Origin: Halolamina litorea
Lineage (GTDB): Archaea; Halobacteriota; Halobacteria; Halobacteriales; Haloferacaceae
NCBI RefSeq assembly: GCF_026616205.1
Contig: NZ_JANHGR010000001.1
Location: 992,001-1,056,000 of the forward strand
DNA: 64,000 nt
Direction of reading: 5' to 3'
Below the pieces are notes generated by a model. The model worked only from the letters and a program-made list of their open reading frames with translations, did not search any database and had not been told where the DNA came from. This document shows positions 1-8,318 of this stretch, in pieces. Every line of letters starts with the position of its first letter. Position 1 is the stretch's first letter. The position numbers and the translations under genes were made by a program.

Positions 1-39
1 GAACGCCGGAGCTATGAGTCGCTGCCGACCAGTCCGGAC

Positions 40-357
40 ATGGCGTGGTACATCCTGATCCTTGCGGGGCTGTTCGAGGTAGCGTGGGCGATCGGACTCG
101 AGTACTCCGAGGGGTTTTCGCGACCGATCCCGACCGCCGGCACCGTGCTCGCGCTGGTGATCTCGATGCTGCTGCTCGCGAAAGCCGTCGAGGAGCTGCA
201 GGTCGGCACCGCCTACGCCGTCTGGACCGGCATCGGCGCCGTCGGGACGGCGCTGCTCGGGATCGGGCTGTTCGACGAGTCCGCAAGCCCCGAGCGGCTG
301 GCGTTCATCGGCGTGATCGTGGTGGGGATCGTCGGCCTCCACTCCGTGTCGGCCTGA
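40..357 (+). CDS. sugE: SMR-family exporter, SugE/Gdx type
   Basis: Small multidrug resistance transporter of 105 residues with four predicted membrane helices. The pattern fits the SugE/Gdx branch, whose members export guanidinium and related cations in exchange for protons. The segment LFEVAWAIGLEYSEGF carries the conserved helix-1 glutamate (Glu13), and AYAVWTGIGAVGTA is the helix-3 signature. SMR proteins act as antiparallel dimers; only one gene is visible, and a partner could lie beyond the left window edge. Its stop faces the convergent proS stop about 50 bases away. Family assignment is secure. Guanidinium versus wider quaternary-ammonium specificity is inference. Confidence 0.88.
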   Translation: MAWYILILAGLFEVAWAIGLEYSEGFSRPIPTAGTVLALVISMLLLAKAVEELQVGTAYAVWTGIGAVGTALLGIGLFDESASPERLAFIGVIVVGIVGLHSVSA

Positions 358-409
358 GAAGAACCGCGGTACGAGCGGTGGCGGCGGTCGCAGACCGCCG
401 GTCGCTCGT

Positions 410-1897
410 TCAGTAGGACTTCGCGAAGTAGGCGGTCTCGTCGGCGCCGTCGCCACAGACCGCACACTCGGCACCGCCGGCGAGGACGGCCTCGTGGTGC
501 TTCTCCTCGTCCTCGGGGAAGGGCACCATCACGATCTCGGCGGCCATCTGGTCGCCGATGGCCTCCTCACAGGCTTCGTCGCCACACCACGGCGTGCGGA
601 CGTAGCCGCCGTGCTGGCCGAGCGTGCCGAGGATGCCCGCGCGGTCGTCGGCGTCGCGGACGTTCTCCTCGATGTTCTCCTCGGCGGTGGCGAACAGCTT
701 CGCGTAGACGGTGTCGAGCTCTTCCTGCACGGCGTCGGCGACGCCCTCGCGGTCGAGGGTGACCTCCTCGCCGTCGGGCCGGTGGACCGCCGTGATCTCG
801 CCGTCCTCGACCTCGTGGGGACCGATCTCGAAGCGGACGGGGACTCCCTTCAGCTCCCACTCGTTGAACTTGAAGCCGGGGTTGCGCTCGTCCCGGTCGT
901 CGAGTTCGACGCGGACGCCGGCGTCCTCGAGGTCGTCGGCGACGCCCTCGGCGTAGTCGAGCACCTCGTCTTTGGTGTCGGACTGCCAGATGGGGACGAT
1001 CACGACCTGCTCGGGTGCGACGGTGGGGGGCAGCACGAGCCCCTGCTCGTCGGAGTGGGTCATGATCAGCGCGCCCAGCGAGCGCCACGAGAAGCCCCAG
1101 GAGGTCGTGTGGGCGACCCGCTCCTCCTCGTCCTCGTCGGAGTAGGTGATGTCGAACGCCTCCGCGAACGACTGGCCGAGGTGGTGGGAGGTCGCGCCCT
1201 GCACGGACTTTCCGTCGGGCATCAGCGCCTCGACGGTCGTCGTCGTGTCGGCGCCGGGGAACTTGTCGTGGTCGGGCTTCTGACCCCGCATCACGGGAAT
1301 GGCGAGCACGTCCTCGTAGACCTCCTCGTACTGGTCGAGCCGGGTGAGCGTCTCCTCCCACGCGTCCTCGTCGGTCTCGTGGGCGGTGTGGCCCTCCTGC
1401 CAGAGGAACTCCTTGGTGCGGAAGAACGGCTTCGTTTCGGTCGCCTCCCAGCGCACGACGGAGGCCCACTGGTTCACGCGCAGGGGGAGGTCACGGTGGC
1501 TCCGGACCCACTGGGACATGTAGGGGGCGATGATGGACTCGGAGGTGGGCCGGACCGCGAGGCGCTCCTCCAGTTCCTCGTGACCGCCGTGGGTGACCCA
1601 CGCGACCTCGGGGTCGAACCCTTCGACGATGTCCTTCTCCCGTTCGAGGTAGGACTCGGGGATGAACAGGGGGAAGTAGGCGTTCTGGACGCCCGTCTCC
1701 TTGAACCGCGCGTCGAGTTCACCCTGTACCCGCTCCCAGAGCCCGTAGGCTCGGGGTCGGGCGACGATGAACCCGGACATCCCTTCGGGGCCGTAGTTGG
1801 TGAGGCCCGCCTTCTGACAGACTTCGGCGTACCAGTCGCCGGTGGCGTACTCCTTGGACTCGGTGATCCCGAGCGTCTGACTGTCGTCGTCGCTCAT
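410..1897 (-). CDS. proS: Prolyl-tRNA synthetase, archaeal type
   Basis: Class II aminoacyl-tRNA synthetase that charges tRNA-Pro in the cytoplasm; 495 residues, the normal size for the archaeal/eukaryotic-type enzyme, which lacks the bacterial editing insertion. Visible signatures are RPTSESIIAPYMSQW, the motif-2 region around RTKEFLWQEGHTAHE, and a C-terminal zinc-type region (CGDEACEE and CAVCGDG). It ends in the conserved tail AKSY. The ATG at 1897 was chosen because the in-frame extension upstream is arginine/proline-rich non-protein-like sequence. A divergent DNA methylase gene begins about 125 bases away, so both promoters lie in 1898-2023. Confidence 0.95.
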   Translation of the reverse strand: MSDDDSQTLGITESKEYATGDWYAEVCQKAGLTNYGPEGMSGFIVARPRAYGLWERVQGELDARFKETGVQNAYFPLFIPESYLEREKDIVEGFDPEVAWVTHGGHEELEERLAVRPTSESIIAPYMSQWVRSHRDLPLRVNQWASVVRWEATETKPFFRTKEFLWQEGHTAHETDEDAWEETLTRLDQYEEVYEDVLAIPVMRGQKPDHDKFPGADTTTTVEALMPDGKSVQGATSHHLGQSFAEAFDITYSDEDEEERVAHTTSWGFSWRSLGALIMTHSDEQGLVLPPTVAPEQVVIVPIWQSDTKDEVLDYAEGVADDLEDAGVRVELDDRDERNPGFKFNEWELKGVPVRFEIGPHEVEDGEITAVHRPDGEEVTLDREGVADAVQEELDTVYAKLFATAEENIEENVRDADDRAGILGTLGQHGGYVRTPWCGDEACEEAIGDQMAAEIVMVPFPEDEEKHHEAVLAGGAECAVCGDGADETAYFAKSY

Positions 1898-2023
1898 ACG
1901 CCGAGGGAGTGTCGGTCGCGGCTTAAAACGTCCGAAGGGTCGTCCCCGTGGCAGTGGGGCTCGTCGGATCGGTCCGGGCTCGCGACCAGAAGACAGTTCA
2001 CACAGTTCTCGCTCCACACATGC

Positions 2024-2734
2024 ATGCAGACCCATCTCTCACTGGCGTACGACTACCGGACGCCGACGCCACCCGACCTCGACGACGACATCCGGACGCC
2101 CCACGCGCTGGTCGAGACGTTCCTCCGGGAGTACACCGACCCCGGCGACACAGTTTTCGACCCGTTCGCGGGCTACGGCACTACGCTTCGGGTCGCCGAA
2201 CGACTGGACCGGACACCGTACGGACTGGAGTACGAGACCGACCGTGTCGAGTACATCACCGAGCACGTCGACGCGCCGGCGAACGTCCGGCAGGGCGACG
2301 TCCGCGAGTTCGACGGCGACTGGCTCCCGCCGATCGACTGTTGTTTCACGTCGCCGCCGTTCATGGTGCGGGCCGACCACCGCAACCCGTTCCGGAACTA
2401 CACGGGCGAGAGTAGCTACGACCAGTACCTCGACGACGTCGAGGCGGCGTTCGGCCGGGTCGCCTCGGTGCTCGCGCCGGGCGGCCACGCCGTCGTCGAT
2501 ATTGTCAACATGAAGTACGAGAGGCGGGTGACGCCGCTGGCGTGGGACGTGGCCGACCGCGTCGGGAACGTCCTCGACTTCGAGGGGGAGGTCGTCGTCG
2601 CGTGGGAGTCGGTGGCCGGCGACGGTCCCCTCGATGCCGACCGCGATGCCAGCGTGGCCGACCCCACCGGCGGCGTCTACGGCTACGGCTACGACCACTC
2701 GTACTGTCTGGTGTTCAGGAACCCCGAGAACTGA
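2024..2734 (+). CDS. Orphan DNA methyltransferase (N4/N6 type)
   Basis: SAM-dependent methyltransferase of 236 residues. FDPFAGYGTT (about residues 45-54) is the SAM-binding motif I of amino-methylases and TSPPFM (about residues 107-112) is the catalytic (S)PPF motif IV. The order motif I then IV matches alpha/gamma-class amino-methylases rather than the permuted beta class. No restriction endonuclease or specificity subunit is adjacent, so it is either an orphan DNA methylase or an RNA methylase of related fold (TRM11-like), which the same motifs allow. The start at 2024 (MQTHLSLAYDY) is chosen because the long open frame upstream is only the antisense shadow of proS. Confidence 0.8.
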   Translation: MQTHLSLAYDYRTPTPPDLDDDIRTPHALVETFLREYTDPGDTVFDPFAGYGTTLRVAERLDRTPYGLEYETDRVEYITEHVDAPANVRQGDVREFDGDWLPPIDCCFTSPPFMVRADHRNPFRNYTGESSYDQYLDDVEAAFGRVASVLAPGGHAVVDIVNMKYERRVTPLAWDVADRVGNVLDFEGEVVVAWESVAGDGPLDADRDASVADPTGGVYGYGYDHSYCLVFRNPEN

Positions 2735-2758
2735 GCTGCCCCGACCCAGCAGCGCCGC

Positions 2759-3289
2759 TCAGTTGTCGCGAACGTCGACACCGAACGTCACGTCGACATC
2801 CGCCGGCTCCCCATCGCTGTAGACGAACCGCCCGCGGAACGTCCCGCCGTCGAGGACGACGGGCAGCCACTCGCGGTCGGTCTGCCACATCTCCGAGAGG
2901 GGAAGATCGTCGACGGGGAACCACGCGGGGTCGGCCTCCTCGGTCTCCTCCGGCGTGCCCGCGTACTCGGTCGCGCGGAACACGTGAACGACGGCGTCCC
3001 AGTCGTCAGAGCGGTAGACGAAGACGCCGGCCTTCTCGGGGTCGAGCACGTCGATACCGACTTCCTCGCGCACCTCGCGGACCACACACTGTCGGGGCGT
3101 CTCGCCCGGTTCGACTTTGCCGCCGGGGCCGACCCACTGTCCACTCCCGACGCCGCGTTTCTTCCGGATGAGCAGCGTCTCGTCGTGGGCCGGCCGACCG
3201 TCCTCGCCGCTCGGCTGATCGTCGTCGTCCCCGTCGACGAGGTGACACAGCGTCGCTGCGGGCAGTTCGTCGGCGTCGTCATCGAGCAC
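2759..3289 (-). CDS. NUDIX hydrolase (MutT/MTH1-like)
   Basis: NUDIX-superfamily pyrophosphohydrolase of about 176 residues. The complete NUDIX box is present in GPGGKVEPGETPRQ followed by REVREEVGID, giving G-x5-E-x7-REUxEExGU with its Mg-binding glutamates. The region LLIRKKRGVGSGQWVGPGGK resembles the 8-oxo-dGTP diphosphatase/MTH1 group, so nucleotide-pool sanitising is the likely role, but substrate cannot be read from sequence. The GTG at 3287-3289 is the preferred start because the domain begins shortly after (LPAATLCHLVDG) and the longer frame to 3421 would run into the aCPSF1 promoter region. Convergent with the methylase gene, with 24 bases between stops. Confidence 0.82.
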   Translation of the reverse strand: MLDDDADELPAATLCHLVDGDDDDQPSGEDGRPAHDETLLIRKKRGVGSGQWVGPGGKVEPGETPRQCVVREVREEVGIDVLDPEKAGVFVYRSDDWDAVVHVFRATEYAGTPEETEEADPAWFPVDDLPLSEMWQTDREWLPVVLDGGTFRGRFVYSDGEPADVDVTFGVDVRDN

Positions 3290-3482
3290 GAGGGGCCCTT
3301 CGTCGGGGGGCGAAAAAGCGTGTCGCCGGCAGAGCCCCGTAGGTTTGGGAAGGCTTTTACCACCGCGCGGGGATACCTCCGGGTAAGCGGGTTCTCGCCG
3401 TACTTTCCCGCACGGCAACACCGGAGAGAATCACCGCCACTCTCGCGTCGGGTAACGCTGCCGACGCGAGCGTCTTCGACAC

Positions 3483-5414
3483 ATGAGTCAAGTAGATACG
3501 CAACTCGAGGAGTTGAAACGTGAGATCGAGGCAGAGATCCCCAGTACGATCTCGATTACCGACGTGAAGTACGAGGGCCCGGAGCTCGTGGTCTACACCC
3601 GGGACCCGAAGGAGTTCGCCGGCGACGGCAACCTGGTGCGACAGCTCGCGTCGAAGCTGCGAAAGCGCATCACCGTCCGCCCGGACCCGCAGGTACTCTC
3701 ACGGCCCCGCGAAGCCCGTGAGAAGGTCATGGAGGTCATCCCGGAGGACGCCGGCGTCTCCGATCTTGACTTCCACGAGGACACCGGCGAGGTCGTCATC
3801 GAGGCCCAGAAGCCCGGCATGGTCATCGGCCGCCACGGCTCCACGCTCCGGGAGATCACCCGGGAAGTGGGCTGGACCCCCGAGGTCGTCCGCACGCCGC
3901 CGATCGAGTCCTCGACGGTCTCGAACGTCCGGAACTTCCTCAAACAGGAACGGCAGGAGCGCCGCGAGATCCTCGAACGGGTCGGCCGACAGATCCACCG
4001 CGAGGAGATGCAGGACGAGCAGTGGGTCCGCATCACCACGCTCGGCTGCTGTCGCGAGGTCGGCCGCGCGGCGTTCATCGTCAACACCGCGGAGACGCGC
4101 GTGCTGGTCGACTGCGGCGACAAGCCCGGCGCCGAGGGCGAGGTGCCGTACCTCCAGATCCCCGAGGCGCTGGGCGCCGGCGCCCAGAACCTCGACGCGG
4201 TCGTACTGACCCACGCCCACCTCGACCACTCCGCGCTGATCCCGCTCCTGTTCAAGTACGGCTACGACGGCCCCATCTACTGCACCGAGCCGACCCGTGA
4301 CCTGATGGGCCTGCTGACGCTCGACTACCTCGACGTGGCGTCGAAGGAGGGTCGCACGCCGCCCTACGAGTCCGCACAGGTGCGCGAGGCAATCAAGCAC
4401 TGCATCCCGCTCGAGTACGGCGACGTGACCGACATCGCGCCCGACCTCAAGCTCACCTTCCACAACGCGGGCCACATCCTCGGCTCGGCGGTGAGTCACT
4501 TCCACGTCGGCGACGGGCTCTACAACGTCTGTTTCTCGGGGGACATCCACTACGAGGACACCCGGCTGTTCAACGGCGCCGTCAACGACTTCCCCAGAGT
4601 GGAGGCGCTCGTGATGGAGTCGACCTACGGCGGGCGCAACGACTACCAGACCGACCAGGAGGACTCGGAGCGAAAGCTCATCGAAGCGATCAACGAGGTC
4701 CACGACAAGGGGGGGAAGGTGCTGATCCCCGCCTTCGCCGTGGGTCGGTCACAGGAGATCATGCTGGTCATCGAGGAGGCGATGCGGACCGGCAAGATTC
4801 CGGAGATGCCCGTCCACCTCGACGGGATGATCTGGGAGGCGACGGCGATCCACACGACCTACCCCGAGTACCTGCGTGACGACCTGCAGGACCGGATCTT
4901 CCACGAGGACGAGAACCCGTTCCTCGCCGACCAGTTCAACCACATCGACGGCGGCGAGGAGGAGCGACAGGAGGTCGCCGACGAGGGGCCGGCGATCATC
5001 CTCTCGACCTCCGGGATGGTCACCGGCGGCCCGATCATGTCGTGGCTGCGCCACCTCGGCAGCGACCCCGACTCGACGCTCACCTTCGTCGGCTACCAGG
5101 CACAGGGGACGCTCGGTCGCCGTATCCAGAACGGTTGGGACGAGATCCCGGTGTCTGACTTCGGCTCGGACCGCTCGGGCCGCGGGTCGACGCTCACCCT
5201 GGAGATGGACGTGAACACCGTCGACGGCTTCTCCGGCCACGCCGACCGTGAGGGCCTGATGAACTTCGTCCGGAACATGAGCCCGCGCCCGGAGAAGGTG
5301 CTCTGTGTCCACGGCGACGAGAGTTCGGTGCAGGACTTCTCCTCGGCGCTCTACCACGAGTTCAACATGCGCACGTTCGCGCCGAAGAACCTCGAAACGT
5401 TCCGCTTCAAGTGA
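3483..5414 (+). CDS. aCPSF1 / FttA transcription-termination ribonuclease
   Basis: Archaeal CPSF1 (also called FttA), a KH-domain plus metallo-beta-lactamase/beta-CASP ribonuclease of 643 residues that cleaves transcripts after U-rich tracts and drives termination. The N-terminal KH-type region spans about residues 1-150 (MVIGRHGSTLREIT is a KH loop). The nuclease core has THAHLDHSALIP near residue 244, GHILGSA, SGD and the beta-CASP motifs STSGMVTGG (about 508), GFSGHADREG (about 581) and CVHGDE (about 608). The start at 3483 (MSQVDTQLEELKREI) is the normal one. Just downstream lie an 11-bp-stem hairpin and a second copy of the last 35 bases of this gene, described separately. Confidence 0.96.
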   Translation: MSQVDTQLEELKREIEAEIPSTISITDVKYEGPELVVYTRDPKEFAGDGNLVRQLASKLRKRITVRPDPQVLSRPREAREKVMEVIPEDAGVSDLDFHEDTGEVVIEAQKPGMVIGRHGSTLREITREVGWTPEVVRTPPIESSTVSNVRNFLKQERQERREILERVGRQIHREEMQDEQWVRITTLGCCREVGRAAFIVNTAETRVLVDCGDKPGAEGEVPYLQIPEALGAGAQNLDAVVLTHAHLDHSALIPLLFKYGYDGPIYCTEPTRDLMGLLTLDYLDVASKEGRTPPYESAQVREAIKHCIPLEYGDVTDIAPDLKLTFHNAGHILGSAVSHFHVGDGLYNVCFSGDIHYEDTRLFNGAVNDFPRVEALVMESTYGGRNDYQTDQEDSERKLIEAINEVHDKGGKVLIPAFAVGRSQEIMLVIEEAMRTGKIPEMPVHLDGMIWEATAIHTTYPEYLRDDLQDRIFHEDENPFLADQFNHIDGGEEERQEVADEGPAIILSTSGMVTGGPIMSWLRHLGSDPDSTLTFVGYQAQGTLGRRIQNGWDEIPVSDFGSDRSGRGSTLTLEMDVNTVDGFSGHADREGLMNFVRNMSPRPEKVLCVHGDESSVQDFSSALYHEFNMRTFAPKNLETFRFK

Positions 5415-5551
5415 ACCGTTTTTGCGGGGGCATGTCCTCGGCGGCGTAACCGCCGCCTGCGGCCAGACCCCCGCAAAACCCGTTCATGCAAAATCGCTCG
5501 TCCTGCGGACTTTCTCGCGCCGAAGAACCTCGAACCGTTCCGCTTCAAGTA
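5379..5551 (+). repeat. Direct repeat of the aCPSF1 3' end
   Basis: The last codons of the aCPSF1 gene (5379-5413, beginning GCGCCGAAGAACCTCGAA) recur at 5517-5551 with a single mismatch (AACG in copy 1, ACCG in copy 2). The offset is 138 bases, exactly 46 codons, so the copy is in the same frame and also ends in a stop codon (TAG instead of TGA). The 100 bases between the copies hold a strong hairpin. The second copy is not connected to any gene and looks like a vestigial duplication of the coding 3' end. Confidence 0.85.
5420..5478. terminator. Compound hairpin between aCPSF1 and nth
   Basis: TTTTGCGGGGG (5420-5430) is perfectly complementary to CCCCCGCAAAA (5468-5478), an 11-bp outer stem. 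Inside it GGCGGCG (5440-5446) and CGCCGCC (5451-5457) form a second 7-bp stem with a TAAC loop. It starts with a T-run right after the aCPSF1 stop (5415-5424) and lies between convergent genes, so it could act as a terminator for either strand. Archaeal termination is normally driven by U-tracts rather than hairpins, so the structure may instead serve as an RNA element or an insertion remnant. Function is inference. Confidence 0.5.
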
Positions 5552-5567
5552 GCGGCGACCTTCCCTC

Positions 5568-6440
5568 TCAGTCGTCCGCGACGACGTCGGCCGGGTCCAC
5601 GACCTCGCCCGACAGTTCGTCGATGCCGACTTGGTCGCAGTACTCCACCAGCGGGCACGCCTCCGGGCCGTCGAGGCAGGCCGGCTTCCGGGCGGTACAG
5701 TACTCCCGGCCGAACTGGATCATCGCCGTGTGGCCGAAGCCGCACTTCTCCGGTGGTACCGCCGCCTCAATCGCTTCCCGTACCTCTTCGTGGTCGGCGT
5801 CCGCGGGCGCGAGCCCCATCCGGCGCGCGATGCGGTGGACGTGGGTGTCGACGGGGAAGACGCCGTTGCGGCCGCCCGCGAACAGCAGCACGCAGTCGGC
5901 GGTCTTCGGGCCGACGCCCTTCATCTCCAGCAGGGTGTTCCGAACCTCATCGGGCGCTTCGGACTTCACGAAGCGGTCGAAGGCGTCTGCACTACCGTAC
6001 TCGTCGACGACGCGCCCGGCGAGGCGGATGATCGTCTCGGACTTCTGGTTGTAGAGGCCGGCCGAGGAGATCGTCTCGGCCAGTTCGTCCTGCTCGGCGG
6101 CGGCGAGCGACTCCGCGAGGTCAGCGCCCTCTCCATACCGCGCCATCAGGCTGTCGTGGGCCGGCTGGCTCGCCTTGTCGCTCGTGTTCTGGCTCAGGAT
6201 CGTCCGCACGAGACACTCGAAGGCGGCCTGTCCGCCGTAGGCCTTCTGCCAGTACATCTCGCCGAGTTCGTCGACGACGGCCTCCGCGCGAGTCGCGGGC
6301 GCGCCGTCGTCGGTGTCGGCGTCGCCCTCCGTGGGCCGCGGGTCATCGACCTCGCCCTCGATGTGCTCGCCGCCCCCGCCCGGGCCGCCGCTGATGTTCT
6401 CCGCCGGCTCGTCGGGTCGCTCGTCGACGCCGTCGGTCAT
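5568..6440 (-). CDS. nth: Endonuclease III (base-excision DNA glycosylase)
   Basis: HhH-GPD family DNA glycosylase/AP lyase that removes oxidised pyrimidines; 290 residues. The helix-hairpin-helix is MKGVGPKTADCVLLFAGG, supplying the catalytic lysine, followed by the catalytic aspartate in PVDTHVHRIA. A C-terminal iron-sulfur cluster loop is visible as YC-x6-C-x6-C-x5-C; the middle spacing is longer than the x2 of the E. coli enzyme. The first 60 residues are a Gly/Asp/Glu-rich halophilic tail before the conserved domain (EMYWQKAYGGQAAFECLV). The start at 6440 (MTDGVDERPDEP) avoids a short unsupported extension. Confidence 0.93.
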   Translation of the reverse strand: MTDGVDERPDEPAENISGGPGGGGEHIEGEVDDPRPTEGDADTDDGAPATRAEAVVDELGEMYWQKAYGGQAAFECLVRTILSQNTSDKASQPAHDSLMARYGEGADLAESLAAAEQDELAETISSAGLYNQKSETIIRLAGRVVDEYGSADAFDRFVKSEAPDEVRNTLLEMKGVGPKTADCVLLFAGGRNGVFPVDTHVHRIARRMGLAPADADHEEVREAIEAAVPPEKCGFGHTAMIQFGREYCTARKPACLDGPEACPLVEYCDQVGIDELSGEVVDPADVVADD

Positions 6441-6494
6441 GCTCGTACGTTCGGCGGCTTCGCGCAAAAGGTGTCCGGCAGCGGCGGTCGGCAG

Positions 6495-6971
6495 TCAGTT
6501 CTCCCCCGGCTCGACGCGGAGCGTGAGCCTCAGCTCCGCCCCCTCGTCGAGTGCGTCGATCAGGTCGCGGTCCAGATCGGCGGCGGCGCCGTCGGCGCCG
6601 ACGAAGACGGTCCGGTCGTCAACGTACTCGCTCGTCCGACCGACGAGGCTTCGGTCGCCCTCGAAGGTGAGTTCCGGGTCACCGCGGGCAGTGAGGGTGT
6701 CAGTGAGCGTTCCGTCGTCGGTCTCGACGGCGAACTCGGCGGTTATCGTCGCCGACTCGGACTGACAGGCTGCGACGAACTCGTCGTCGAACTCGGCGGG
6801 CGTGGTGTCGGCCTCGATACCGACGATGCAGTCCCCGGCGGGGGTGAGCCAGTCGTCGCTGGTGAGTTCGACCGTGCTCGCGTGCTCGCCGCTGACGTGT
6901 TCGTGACCGCGTGCCCGAACCCGCTCGATACGGGCGGCGGCGCCGTCGTCCGTCGTCTCCGTCTCGCTCAT
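6495..6971 (-). CDS. DUF371 family protein
   Basis: Archaeal conserved protein of 158 residues belonging by pattern to DUF371: the signature region reads GHEHVSGEHASTVELTSDD followed by LTPAGDCIVGIEAD. No catalytic motif, membrane segment or metal site is obvious and the biochemical role is unknown. It lies 54 bases upstream of nth on the same strand and could be co-transcribed with it. The start at 6971 (MSETETTDD) is preferred to a longer, basic upstream frame that is unlike halophilic protein. Confidence 0.75.
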   Translation of the reverse strand: MSETETTDDGAAARIERVRARGHEHVSGEHASTVELTSDDWLTPAGDCIVGIEADTTPAEFDDEFVAACQSESATITAEFAVETDDGTLTDTLTARGDPELTFEGDRSLVGRTSEYVDDRTVFVGADGAAADLDRDLIDALDEGAELRLTLRVEPGEN

Positions 6972-7253
6972 ACCGCCGAGTCGGCGACGACGAGGCAAGT
7001 GCCTGCCGGACCGGAACGACCATCGGGGCAGGTGTGTGGGTGCTTGACGGGCGGTAGCGGCCGTGTGAGGCAATTACACCCTGAGCTCACCGAAGAATTT
7101 AACTACGCCAAAAGCATACGTTCGTTCACCAGAACGCCTCCGGCGCTGGTGGCACCGCACGCAGAATGATCGGGAAATCTTATTCACGTTCCGTCGCGGT
7201 TCCGCGAGCGTCCGCTGCGTCCGGAGGGCGGATGGTACAGAGGTTTGATTAGC

Positions 7254-8177
7254 ATGGTAACGAAAGAGGACGTACTCCAGAAGTACGACGTGGCAGCACT
7301 GAAAGACGAAGACAACGTTGATCTCCCCGACGAGAAGCTGGAAAGCGGTTCGAAGGGCGAGCTGATCAAGCTCGCCGGCCAGCTTCGGGATCGGCGAAAC
7401 GACCTGAACCAGCTCGCATCCGAGCGAGCCTCCAAGCGTGACGACCTGAACGCGAAGACCCGCGAGAAGGTCGACGAGGCTCAGGAGCACCGCGAGAAGC
7501 GCGACGAGCTCAACGAGCAGGTCCAGGAGCACAAGGAGAAGCGAAACGAGCTCAACGCCGAGGCGAACGAGCTGTTCGACGAGGTCGAGGATATGAAGGA
7601 GGACCTCGAACTCGACGACGGCAAGGACGCCGAGCAGCTCCGTGAGGAGATCGAGGACCTCGAGTTCCGCCAGCAGACCGAGGTGCTCTCCGCGGAGGAC
7701 GAGCGCGAACTCATCGAGGAGATCGAGGAGAAGCGCGAGCAGCTCGCCGAGCGCGAGGAGAAGGTCGACCAGAGCGGCGAGCTCGAGGAGACCGTCGAGG
7801 AGGCCGAGGAAGTCCGCTCCGAGGCGAGCCAGCACCACCAGAAGGTGACTGAGCTGGCCGACAAGGCCCAGGAGCACCACAACGAGATGATCGAGGCCTA
7901 CCGGGAGGCCGACGAGATCCGTGACGAGGCCGACGAGATGCACGAGCTGTTCGTCGAGGCCCAGGAGGCGGCCGACCGCCACCACGAGGACTTCGTCCGC
8001 GTCCAGAAGCGCCTGCGCGAACTGGACAAGGAAGAAGAGGAAGAGCGCAAGGACGAGCGCGAGCAGAAGATGGAAGAGGAGAAGGAGGAAGCCGAGGAGA
8101 TCTACCAGAAGTTCAAGGAAGGCGAGACCCTCGACACCGAGGACCTGATGAAGCTGCAGAAGACCGGCCTGCTGTAA
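7254..8177 (+). CDS. COG1340-like archaeal coiled-coil protein
   Basis: A protein of 307 residues that is almost entirely charged heptad-type helix from about residue 40 to 290 (runs of E, K, R, Q, D with few hydrophobics), ending in the short tail EDLMKLQKTGLL. It fits the uncharacterised archaeal coiled-coil family COG1340. Homologues are sometimes labelled phosphoserine phosphatase in databases; no HAD-phosphatase motif is visible here, so that name should not be used. The ATG at 7254 is preferred to a TTG three codons upstream. The 282-base region in front is lower in GC and is presumed to hold the promoter. Confidence 0.8.
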   Translation: MVTKEDVLQKYDVAALKDEDNVDLPDEKLESGSKGELIKLAGQLRDRRNDLNQLASERASKRDDLNAKTREKVDEAQEHREKRDELNEQVQEHKEKRNELNAEANELFDEVEDMKEDLELDDGKDAEQLREEIEDLEFRQQTEVLSAEDERELIEEIEEKREQLAEREEKVDQSGELEETVEEAEEVRSEASQHHQKVTELADKAQEHHNEMIEAYREADEIRDEADEMHELFVEAQEAADRHHEDFVRVQKRLRELDKEEEEERKDEREQKMEEEKEEAEEIYQKFKEGETLDTEDLMKLQKTGLL

Positions 8178-8185
8178 GCTTCGGG

Positions 8186-8205
8186 AACACGTTTTCGTTT
8201 TTCGA
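8186..8205 (+). terminator. T-rich termination tract after coiled-coil gene
   Basis: Eight bases after the stop begins a short region with two T-runs, ACGTTTTCGTTTTTCG, typical of archaeal U-tract terminators. No strong hairpin accompanies it. The next gene on the strand starts at 8319 with its own AT-rich stretch (CAACTATTTTTTG at 8282-8294), suggesting separate transcription. Confidence 0.5.
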
Positions 8206-8318
8206 CTGTACCGCGATCGGGTAGCCTCGGCGTCGTCGGTGCCGCCGGCGCCGTTCGCGCCGCCGCGTTCGGGAAACTCGGCAACTATTTTTTGTACCAC
8301 GGCGCCGCAGTACCGGCC

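Noticed and set aside
494-2023. Long plus-strand open frame continuous with the DNA methylase
   Set aside because: It is the antisense of proS; the protein would be Val/Gly/Leu-rich without domain, and the methylase fold begins only at 2024.
7254-8177. Database-style label phosphoserine phosphatase for the coiled-coil protein
   Set aside because: No DxDx(T/V) or other HAD phosphatase motif is present; the protein is coiled coil throughout.
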